A stretch of 64,000 nt of DNA from contig NZ_JADBGF010000001.1 of assembly GCF_014873495.1 (NCBI RefSeq), forward strand, positions 806,001 through 870,000. The letters run 5' to 3'. The first letter of the stretch is position 1. Each line of letters opens with the position of its first letter. A model generated the notes under the pieces. The model did no database searches, was not told the origin of the DNA, and saw nothing but the letters and a program-made list of their open reading frames with translations. A program made the position numbers and the translations under genes. Below, piece after piece: positions 50,320 through 56,954 of the stretch. Source of the stretch: Streptomyces stelliscabiei. Its GTDB lineage: Bacteria; Actinomycetota; Actinomycetes; Streptomycetales; Streptomycetaceae.

Positions 50320-51450
50320 GTGACCGCATCGGCTCGTCTCGTCGCCACGCACCCCGCCCCCCTCTCCTCGTCCGAGGCCGACGCTCCGTACGCGGAGCGC
50401 GGCCCGGGGAAGCGGCTGTTTGTGCAGCGCGGCGACACCGAACTGGTGGTGCGGGTGCTGGAGCGGCCGACGGACGGATCGGGCGAGTCCGAGCCGATCC
50501 GCTTCCCGGCGCCCTGGCCACGCCGCTTCGGTACGTGCGCGGTGGCACCGACCCTGGACCTGGCCGTCTTCGCCGGGGTCCACTCGGTACGAGCGGTGGA
50601 GCGAACCGGCGCGGTGCGGTGGGAGATTCGGCACCCCTGCTGGGCCGGCACGGGCCGCGAGCCGCACGAGACGCACGGATCGTACGACGAGTACGCCGAC
50701 GACAGGGACCATCGCTACGCGAGCAGCGGATCGGCCGGATTCTCGTCCGACGGAACCGTGGTGTGGGCGCATGTCCCAGGACCCGTCGCCGAGGAGGGGC
50801 AGGAAGGAGAGGCCACCGAGCCTGCCAGGGAGGAATGGCTGGTCGTCGACGCGGCCCAGGGGCGTGTGCTCGCACGGGCGGACGCGCGGGCGGCGGCTGC
50901 CGGATCGGTCCACGTACCCCACCCGGATCCGAGCCAGATGGGCCTGTCCGTCGGGGAGGGCCAGGAGGGCGCCCCGCTGCGGTGGGGACGCTGGGACGGC
51001 CGGACGCTCTCCGTCTCGTACTTCGACGACGAGGACCGGATACTCATGGCGGTCAGCCCGTCCGGCGACCGTCTTCTGACGGTCTCCCACGATCAGGACA
51101 CCCTGGCCGTGCACGCGGTGACCGACGGTGCGGTGGAGGCCGAGCTGGGCGCCGACACCGTGCCGGCACACCCCGAGGCGGCCACGGACGACGAGGACGA
51201 GGACGCGACCGAGGCCTTCTGGGACTACGAGGGAGGCTTCCTCGACGAAAGGACCGGCATCGTCGGCACGGTCGAGAGCGACGAGGAGTACGGGGAGGGC
51301 CGGCACTGGCTCATCGACCTGTCCCTGATGCGTCTGGGCGACCGCGTCGCCTACCCCGAACCGGTGTCCGGCCCGCCGAGGGCGCTCGGCGACGGCACCT
51401 GGTACACGGTCTCCGAGGCGGGCGACACCTTGCGCGTCTGGAGCCTGTGA
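50320..51450 (+). CDS. WD40/beta-propeller-like protein of unknown function
   Basis: A 376-residue soluble acidic protein without signal peptide. Short repeated strands of the kind in propellers recur: CAVAPTLDLAVFAGVHSVRA, GSAGFSSDGTVVWAHVPG, ILMAVSPSGDRLLTVSHDQD and DTLRVWSL at the very end. The DxxLRVWxL ending and SPSGD turns suggest WD40-type blades, although no perfect WD dipeptide repeat is present. An acidic insert (DDEDEDATE) lies near residue 290. GTG start at 50320. It stands alone on the plus strand. I cannot assign a function. Confidence 0.65.
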   Translation: MTASARLVATHPAPLSSSEADAPYAERGPGKRLFVQRGDTELVVRVLERPTDGSGESEPIRFPAPWPRRFGTCAVAPTLDLAVFAGVHSVRAVERTGAVRWEIRHPCWAGTGREPHETHGSYDEYADDRDHRYASSGSAGFSSDGTVVWAHVPGPVAEEGQEGEATEPAREEWLVVDAAQGRVLARADARAAAAGSVHVPHPDPSQMGLSVGEGQEGAPLRWGRWDGRTLSVSYFDDEDRILMAVSPSGDRLLTVSHDQDTLAVHAVTDGAVEAELGADTVPAHPEAATDDEDEDATEAFWDYEGGFLDERTGIVGTVESDEEYGEGRHWLIDLSLMRLGDRVAYPEPVSGPPRALGDGTWYTVSEAGDTLRVWSL

Positions 51451-51490
51451 CGACCGACGTACGGGGCCGGGCCCACCCGCGGCCCGCGTG

Positions 51491-52654
51491 CTACCCGCGC
51501 TCCGCCAATCGCCGCCACTGACGTCCGCCGTCGCGAGAGGTCCACACTCCTTCGCCCTTCACCAGGTCGTACGTCGCCGTCGTCGCGTCCGCGATGCCGT
51601 AGAGCGTGGTGCCGTGGACGGCGAACGACGTGAAGGGCACCGGTGTCCTCAGCTCGTGGAAGGTGCTGTCGCCGCGGTCGTCGGCGAGCCAGTAGCGGCC
51701 GCCTTCCTCGCCCACGAGCAGCCGGCCGTCCGTGAGCACCTCCAGGACCAGCGACTCCTCGCCCCGGTCCAGGTCCTTCCAGGGAATGCCGCCGTCGAGG
51801 ACCGTGCGCCAGTGCGCGCCGTCGTCCGTCGTCACCAACAGGCCGCGCACACCCTCGTCCAAGGTGAGGGCCAGCGCCGTGGTGCCGCCCCGCGCGGCGA
51901 GACCGGTCCCGGCGTAGGGCTGCGGGACGGCCTCGGAGCCCAGGGTGCGGCCGTCGCGCTGCCGTACGACCCGGTGGGGGTCGTCGGTGAGGGACTGCTC
52001 CAGGCTCCAGATCGTGCCCTGTTCGTCGACGGCGAAGTCGATGGCCTCGTCCGGCGCTTCGGCCGGGGGCGCCATCGTGCGTGTGGCGGGGCGGTAGACG
52101 AGGGTCGGCTCCGGTTCGGCGAGCAGGATGTCGCCGGGGCGGGTGCGCAGCGGGGTGTCGGTGACGACGACCTCGTGCCGCTCGCCGCGTACGTCGAGGC
52201 CGTACGCTTCCTCGTCCCCCTCCCCCGAAGGCACCTTCACGAAGCCCCCGGGCACACCCTCGAACGCGGTCCGCACCGCCTCCGCGTTCGTGTGTTCCGC
52301 GTGCTCGGCGACGGTACGGCCCGCCGGGTCGAGGATGCGCCAGGCGGTGGCGGCCGGTCCCTCGTCGTCCTCGACGTTGCCGGCGTCGTACGTCAGCAGC
52401 AGTGAGCCGTCACCCGAGCGGGCGACACCGGACGGTGCGCCGGCCGCCTCGACGACATCGGCGGGACGCGGATGGGGGTCCTCGATGACGCGCTGGTATC
52501 TCGCCTCCCGGCTGCCGCTGCTCGGCCCCCCGTCGGGGCCGTTCGCGGCGGAACCCCCGGCGCCCGCGGGCCCACAGGCGCCGAGCGCCACCGCCGTACC
52601 CACCGCGGCCACCAACTCGGCCGCCCGCCACCCGCGTTCCCTGAGCCGCACCAT
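51491..52654 (-). CDS. Lipoprotein with BNR/sialidase-like propeller repeats
   Basis: A 387-residue exported lipoprotein. The signal peptide (RERGWRAAELVAAVGTAVA) ends in lipobox LGAC, with Cys27 lipidated. The mature part has a Gly/Ser/Pro spacer and then a propeller. Two BNR-type Asp-box turns are visible, TTDDGAHWRTVL and TSRDGGRQWRRL, and strands such as TLVYRPATRTMAP lie between. No sialidase catalytic residues are evident, so it is more likely a binding or scaffold protein. The ATG at 52654 follows GGGAGG. The Mrr-like nuclease gene is divergent, 107 bp away. Confidence 0.8.
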   Translation of the reverse strand: MVRLRERGWRAAELVAAVGTAVALGACGPAGAGGSAANGPDGGPSSGSREARYQRVIEDPHPRPADVVEAAGAPSGVARSGDGSLLLTYDAGNVEDDEGPAATAWRILDPAGRTVAEHAEHTNAEAVRTAFEGVPGGFVKVPSGEGDEEAYGLDVRGERHEVVVTDTPLRTRPGDILLAEPEPTLVYRPATRTMAPPAEAPDEAIDFAVDEQGTIWSLEQSLTDDPHRVVRQRDGRTLGSEAVPQPYAGTGLAARGGTTALALTLDEGVRGLLVTTDDGAHWRTVLDGGIPWKDLDRGEESLVLEVLTDGRLLVGEEGGRYWLADDRGDSTFHELRTPVPFTSFAVHGTTLYGIADATTATYDLVKGEGVWTSRDGGRQWRRLAERG

Positions 52655-52761
52655 GGCCGCATCCTCCCATGTGGCCCCGCTACGGCAGCCGGACGGTGAA
52701 GTTCCCGATCTTGGGCACACGATGAGTTGATCTTCTTACCGGTCTCATGAGGGGGCATGCC

Positions 52762-53544
52762 GTGACCACATCCGCGCGCCGTACACCGCCCGCGCACCGC
52801 CGACGAGGGTTCGACCTTCGCGCCACCGCCCTGTTCTTCGTCCTTCTCGCCGTGGTCGTGTGCGCGTCGGGCTTCGCGGTCCACACGGTGGCCGGCGCTG
52901 TCGAGCGGCGCCCCGCCTGGGTGTTCGTCCTGGTCGTCGTGGGTGTCTCGGGTTCCGTGGGGCTGCGTCGCCGGTGGCACGTGGCGAGAGCGGCACGCCG
53001 AGCGGCGGCGGCGCTCGACGAGGCGGCGCGGGAGGCGGCCGCCCGTCTGGAGGCCGAGGCCGAGGCCGAAGCCGAAGCCGAGGCCGAGGCCGAAGTACTG
53101 GCGATTCCCCGTCCGCGTCCGGCCGCCGAGGCCACCGTCGACTACGACGCCCTGACGCCGGAGGGGTTCGAGGAGGCGATCGCAGCCCTCTGCGCACGCG
53201 ACGGCTGCACGGCTGTCGACGTCGTGGGAGGGGCCGGGGACCTGGGCGCCGATGTCGTCGCCCTGGCCCCCGACGGGTGCCGGGTCGTCATCCAGTGCAA
53301 GCAGTACGGCGACTCCCACCGCGTCGGCTCCCAGGATCTGCAGCGCTTCGGCGGCACCTGCTTCACCGTCCACGAGGCTGATGTCGCCGTGCTGGTCACC
53401 ACCAGCGACTTCACCGCGCCGGCACTGGAGTACGCCGACCGGTGCGGGATCGTGTGCGTGGACCGGGAGACCCTGCGGGCATGGACGGACGGCACCGGCC
53501 CCCGGCCCTGGGAGGCCCCCCTGGCGGAGTGGACGGCCGGATGA
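52762..53544 (+). CDS. Membrane-anchored Mrr-like restriction endonuclease
   Basis: A 260-residue protein. Two membrane helices (residues about 18-40 and 48-66) are followed by a charged helix with seven consecutive Glu-Ala pairs (near residue 95-110). The C-terminal Mrr_cat domain (about 125-245) has the PD-(D/E)xK-type motif: GADVVALAPDG, then VVIQCKQY, where the Asp, Gln and Lys are the family's catalytic set. Mrr enzymes cut methylated foreign DNA. Membrane-anchored versions are common in actinobacteria and may meet DNA at the membrane. GTG 52762 after GAGGGGG is preferred to ATG 52747. No methylase is adjacent. Confidence 0.85.
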   Translation: MTTSARRTPPAHRRRGFDLRATALFFVLLAVVVCASGFAVHTVAGAVERRPAWVFVLVVVGVSGSVGLRRRWHVARAARRAAAALDEAAREAAARLEAEAEAEAEAEAEAEVLAIPRPRPAAEATVDYDALTPEGFEEAIAALCARDGCTAVDVVGGAGDLGADVVALAPDGCRVVIQCKQYGDSHRVGSQDLQRFGGTCFTVHEADVAVLVTTSDFTAPALEYADRCGIVCVDRETLRAWTDGTGPRPWEAPLAEWTAG

Positions 53545-53555
53545 GGACGGCACCC

Positions 53556-53984
53556 TCAGTCGAGACAGAACTCGTTGCCCTCGATGTCCTGCATCAGGAT
53601 GCAGGAATCGCTGCCGTCGTACAGGAGCCGCACGCGTACCGCGCCGAGCGCGAGCAGGCGGGTGCATTCGGCCTCCAGCGTGGCCAGCCGCTCCTCGCCC
53701 ACGAGTCCGGTGCCGACCCGCACGTCGAGATGCACCCGGTTCTTGGCGGCCTTGCCCTCGGGGACGCGCTGAAAGTACAGGCGCGGGCCGACACCCGAGG
53801 GATCACCGCAGGCGAACCACGAACCCCGGTCCTGCGGGGACTGGGAGGCGTTGAAGTCGTCCCAGGTGTCGAAGCCCTTCGGCGGTGGCGGTACGGCGTA
53901 CCCCAGGACCTCGCACCAGAAGCGGGCGAGGCGCTCGGGTTCCGCGCAGTCGAAGGTGACCTGGAACTTCCTGATCGTTGACAT
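53556..53984 (-). CDS. VOC-family (glyoxalase-like) protein
   Basis: A 142-residue vicinal-oxygen-chelate-fold protein: FQVTFDCAEPERLARFWCEV, then YFQRVPEGKAAKNRVHLDVR (metal His) and LMQDIEGNEFCLD (metal Glu region). This is the subgroup annotated as glyoxalase/bleomycin-resistance-like. Members bind a metal and various small molecules, and here the role is unknown. The ATG is at 53984. It converges with the Mrr-like gene, 11 bp apart, and is tandem with the following MEDS gene. Confidence 0.9.
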   Translation of the reverse strand: MSTIRKFQVTFDCAEPERLARFWCEVLGYAVPPPPKGFDTWDDFNASQSPQDRGSWFACGDPSGVGPRLYFQRVPEGKAAKNRVHLDVRVGTGLVGEERLATLEAECTRLLALGAVRVRLLYDGSDSCILMQDIEGNEFCLD

Positions 53985-54026
53985 CGGCGCACCCTACCCC
54001 GCTCGTCGCGGGCGGGGCGGGGGCCG

Positions 54027-54956
54027 TCAGCGGTGGAGGTAGAAGCGGACGGTGGTGCTGTCCGGGGCGGTGTGCAGGCGTACGAGGTCGGAGACGTAGT
54101 GGACCAGCATCAGGCCCCGACCGCCCAGCTGGTCACGGGCCGGCGGCCGGCGGCCGGCCAGTTGGTCGGTCAGCCGGCCGCGGTCGTGGACCTCGCAGAC
54201 GATCTGGTCGCCGTCCGCCCAGATCCGCAGGGTTCCCGTGCCACCGCCGTGCACCACGCTGTTGGTGGTCAGTTCCGCCACCGCGAGCATCAGATCCTGC
54301 CGCCGGTCCTCGGCGAGGCCCAGCTCCCGGGCCTCCCGCACGGCGAAGGCGCGTGCCTCGGGGAGTGCTTCCGCGTCGAACGACAGCGACGCGGCTCCGG
54401 GCGGGCAGACGAGCGGCTGGTTGTAACGGGCGACGACGCGGTCGGGATCGTAGGCGTCGCTGGTCAGTTCGACACCGGTGTCGATGACGACGGGATGCGT
54501 GGCGTAGGCGTCGGTGAGCACCTCCGGCTCCAGCGCGTCCGCGTCGTAGGGACACAGGATCGTGACCTCGCGGCCCTGGAAGGCCGCGTTGATGAGCGCC
54601 TCGTGCTGGACACACGCCGGGTACTCCACGGCCGAACGGCCGGCCCAGATCGGCTCGCCGATGATCCGCACCCGGCCCGCCGGGTGGGCGTCGGCGAAGG
54701 CCCGCAGGACCCCGGGGATGATCCGCCCCGGGTTACGGCCCACCCGGGTCATGTCGAGGAACTCGACCTCGGCGGCGCTCGCTCCCATCCCGGCCTTGAT
54801 CAGTTCGAGGTTGGGGCCGGGAACGGCGACGGCGACGGCCTCTCCGGCGGCCAGGCCCTCCGCCAGGAACGGCACCGTGCCCGCCGTGTACTGCTCCTCG
54901 CCCCGGTAGAACAGCGCGGGGTGCACAAAGGGTTCGACGGGGAGGGCCGTGCTCAT
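54027..54956 (-). CDS. MEDS-domain sensor with HATPase (RsbW-like anti-sigma kinase)
   Basis: A 309-residue protein. The N-terminal MEDS domain (residues about 8-165) reads HPALFYRGEEQYTAGTVPFL, then RVRIIGEPIWAGRS and CVQHEALINAAF. The C-terminal GHKL ATPase (about 190-305) has LMLAVAELTTNSVVHGGGTG (N box) and LGGRGLMLVHYVSD (G2 box). It is an RsbW/SpoIIAB-like kinase that can phosphorylate a STAS antagonist or bind a sigma factor. Its ATG overlaps the STAS gene stop by four bases, so they form one unit. The MEDS domain is thought to sense small molecules. The SigB-like gene lies divergent just beyond. Confidence 0.88.
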   Translation of the reverse strand: MSTALPVEPFVHPALFYRGEEQYTAGTVPFLAEGLAAGEAVAVAVPGPNLELIKAGMGASAAEVEFLDMTRVGRNPGRIIPGVLRAFADAHPAGRVRIIGEPIWAGRSAVEYPACVQHEALINAAFQGREVTILCPYDADALEPEVLTDAYATHPVVIDTGVELTSDAYDPDRVVARYNQPLVCPPGAASLSFDAEALPEARAFAVREARELGLAEDRRQDLMLAVAELTTNSVVHGGGTGTLRIWADGDQIVCEVHDRGRLTDQLAGRRPPARDQLGGRGLMLVHYVSDLVRLHTAPDSTTVRFYLHR

Positions 54957-55312
54957 CGTCCTGCCACCTCGATCCCTGTATGGCCGGGCCAGAAGATGTG
55001 CAGGATGCGCTCCAGCTCCGGCGGCGGACGGTCCACGACGATGCGGCCGCTGCCCAGTCGCTGCGCGGTGACCGCCAGCGCCGCGGTGCCGCCCACATCG
55101 ATGGACGTCAGATCGGACAGTTCCACGAAGGAGACCTCCGTATGGAGGCGCGCCAGGTCCTCCAGTCCTTGTGCCCAGAACGAGCGGGTGATCACGTTGA
55201 TTTCTCCTGCAGCACGAATACCAGGACGACTGGGCAGAGAGCGGATCTCCAGCACCGCGCCGCCACGCGGCGACCCCGGCACCGTCCTGTGCGCACCATG
55301 AGAGACGTCCAC
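54953..55312 (-). CDS. STAS-domain anti-sigma factor antagonist
   Basis: A 119-residue STAS protein (RsbV/SpoIIAA-like). The core reads LEIRSLPSRPGIRAAGEIN, then VSFVELSDLTSIDVGGTAAL, where the Ser/Thr in DLTSIDV is the residue normally phosphorylated by the partner kinase. A short basic tail follows. GTG 55312 has a GGGGGAGAGGG site. It is the first gene of a two-gene unit with the MEDS-HATPase, divergent from the sigma gene. Partner switching between these three is the expected mechanism. Confidence 0.88.
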   Translation of the reverse strand: MDVSHGAHRTVPGSPRGGAVLEIRSLPSRPGIRAAGEINVITRSFWAQGLEDLARLHTEVSFVELSDLTSIDVGGTAALAVTAQRLGSGRIVVDRPPPELERILHIFWPGHTGIEVAGR

Positions 55313-55405
55313 GCCCTCTCCCCCTGCCTCTGGCTGCCCCAGCGGGCTACGGACACGTCATCGTATAACTTCGTCGGCGCTCGGATCCGTTCGTGAATAC
55401 GCACG

Positions 55406-55430
55406 CATGACTGCGGGCAGACGGGGTAGG
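55406..55430 (+). promoter_or_regulatory. Candidate SigB-type promoter upstream of the sigma gene
   Basis: GCAT (55406-55409), 15 bp, then GGGTAG (55425-55430). The Streptomyces SigB-type consensus is GNNT-N14-16-GGGTAY, so this matches at all but the last base. It lies about 65 bp before the ATG at 55494 and would give autoactivation of the sigma gene. Confidence 0.55.
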
Positions 55431-55493
55431 CGGCACGCCGGCGGCCGAGTCCACGGACTGAGGCCGGCTGACCAGCGAGGAAGGAAAGCAAGG

Positions 55494-56345
55494 ATGACGG
55501 CGACAACGAGTCTTGGGACGAGCGTCGACCACACCACCGTTCAGCTGCCGGAGATCTCCGATCCGCTGAAGGTGGCACCCAGGGACGCGCGATCGCTGTC
55601 GAAGCTGTTCTTCGAGCAGCTGGCCGTCCTCGAAGAGGGCACCCACGCATACCAGTACGCGCGCAACACACTGATCGAGATGAACATCTCCCTCGTCCGC
55701 TACGCGGCCGGCCGGTTCCGCAGCCGGGGCGCGGACGAGATGGAGGACATCGTCCAGGTCGGCATGATCGGCCTGATCAAGGCGATCGACCGGTTCGAAC
55801 TCTCGCGCGAGGTGGAGTTCACCACCTTCGCCGTGCCCTACATCGTCGGAGAGATCAGGCGGTTCTTCCGCGACACCTCCTGGGCCGTGCACGTGCCCCG
55901 TCGCCTGAAGGAGGCCCGCGTCGAACTCGCCCGCGCCACCGACGAACTCAGCAGTCGCCTCGGCCGCGGCCCGACGGTCAAGGAGCTGGCCGAGCTGATG
56001 AACCTCTCCGAGGAGGAGGTCATCGAGGCCCGTCTGGCCGCCAACGGCTACAACTCCTCCTCCCTCGACGCCGCCATCGGCGGTGACGAGACCGGGGAGG
56101 CGGCGCTCGCGGACTTCATCGGCAGCGAGGACGCCGGCATGGAGCTGGTCGAGGACTTCCACGCCCTCGCCCCGCTCCTCGCCGAACTGGACGAACGCGA
56201 CCGGCGGATCATCCACATGCGGTTCGTCGAAGAACTCACCCAGGTCCAGATCGCCGAACACCTCGGCTGCTCGCAGATGCACGTCTCCCGTCTGCTCTCG
56301 CGCACCCTGGCCCGCCTGCGCCGGGGCATGCTGAGCACGAACTGA
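55494..56345 (+). CDS. SigB/SigF-type RNA polymerase sigma factor
   Basis: A 283-residue sigma factor of the SigB/SigF/SigG group, which controls stress and development in Streptomyces. Region 2 has MEDIVQVGMIGLIKAIDRFE (core binding, shortened) and FTTFAVPYIVGEIRRFFRD, the conserved region 2.3-2.4. Region 3 is LGRGPTVKELAELMNLSEEE. Region 4 is HMRFVEELTQVQIAEHLGCSQMHVSRLLSR (read in parts), with the helix-turn-helix. GAGGAAGG precedes the ATG. Anti-sigma kinases flank it on both sides (54027 and 56400). Which Streptomyces paralogue it corresponds to is unclear. Confidence 0.93.
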   Translation: MTATTSLGTSVDHTTVQLPEISDPLKVAPRDARSLSKLFFEQLAVLEEGTHAYQYARNTLIEMNISLVRYAAGRFRSRGADEMEDIVQVGMIGLIKAIDRFELSREVEFTTFAVPYIVGEIRRFFRDTSWAVHVPRRLKEARVELARATDELSSRLGRGPTVKELAELMNLSEEEVIEARLAANGYNSSSLDAAIGGDETGEAALADFIGSEDAGMELVEDFHALAPLLAELDERDRRIIHMRFVEELTQVQIAEHLGCSQMHVSRLLSRTLARLRRGMLSTN

Positions 56346-56399
56346 ACCCAGCGGCGCCCCGGCGGCCGGCCGTCCGTCCCGGGCGGTCGTCACCGGGGC

Positions 56400-56819
56400 T
56401 CAACGGTCGTCGCCCGTCCGGCCGGTACCGGCCGGACGGAAGCACGCCGACACCGTCTTGCCGTGCCGCTGGCACTTCATCTCCAGCTCGTCGGCCAGCA
56501 TCCGTACGATGCCCACGCCGCGGCCGGAGACCTCCCCGGCCTGCGGATTGCGCTGGCGCGGCAGGGTGGGGTCCTCGTCATGGACGCTCACCTGAAGGCA
56601 TTCGCCGTCCCAGGTGAGAATCAGATGCGCGTCGCTGTGCGCGTGGACATGTGCGTTGGTGAGCAGTTCGGACACGGCCAGGACGATGGCGTCCACCGTC
56701 TGCGGCTCGGCGGCGGTCCACGGGAGGGACTCCAACTGCCTCTGTGTCCACCGCCTGCCGGCCCGCACACCCCCGGACACGGGAAACGAATGTGCCCAGC
56801 CCTTCGCCTTGATCGTCAC
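56400..56819 (-). CDS. RsbW-like ATP-binding anti-sigma kinase
   Basis: A 139-residue stand-alone GHKL ATPase. AIVLAVSELLTNAHVHAH is the N box and VSGRGVGIVRMLADELEM the G box. The N-terminal segment GGVRAGRRWTQRQLESLPW is typical of Streptomyces RsbW-like proteins. GTG 56819 follows GGGGAAG. It is convergent with the sigma gene (55 bp between stops) and lies downstream of the PP2C-GAF-PAS phosphatase on the same strand. Kinase, phosphatase and antagonist are thus all present near the sigma factor. Confidence 0.9.
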   Translation of the reverse strand: MTIKAKGWAHSFPVSGGVRAGRRWTQRQLESLPWTAAEPQTVDAIVLAVSELLTNAHVHAHSDAHLILTWDGECLQVSVHDEDPTLPRQRNPQAGEVSGRGVGIVRMLADELEMKCQRHGKTVSACFRPAGTGRTGDDR

Positions 56820-56954
56820 CGGCTTCCCCGTTCTGTCCTCGGAACCGACCTCGTACCCCTCGTGTGCCCGCCGACGGCGTTCACAGACGTCCCGTCGGCC
56901 GATGAGATCCCGTCGTCCGGTTCCGAGCCGTGCACGGATCCGTCAGAGAGGGCC

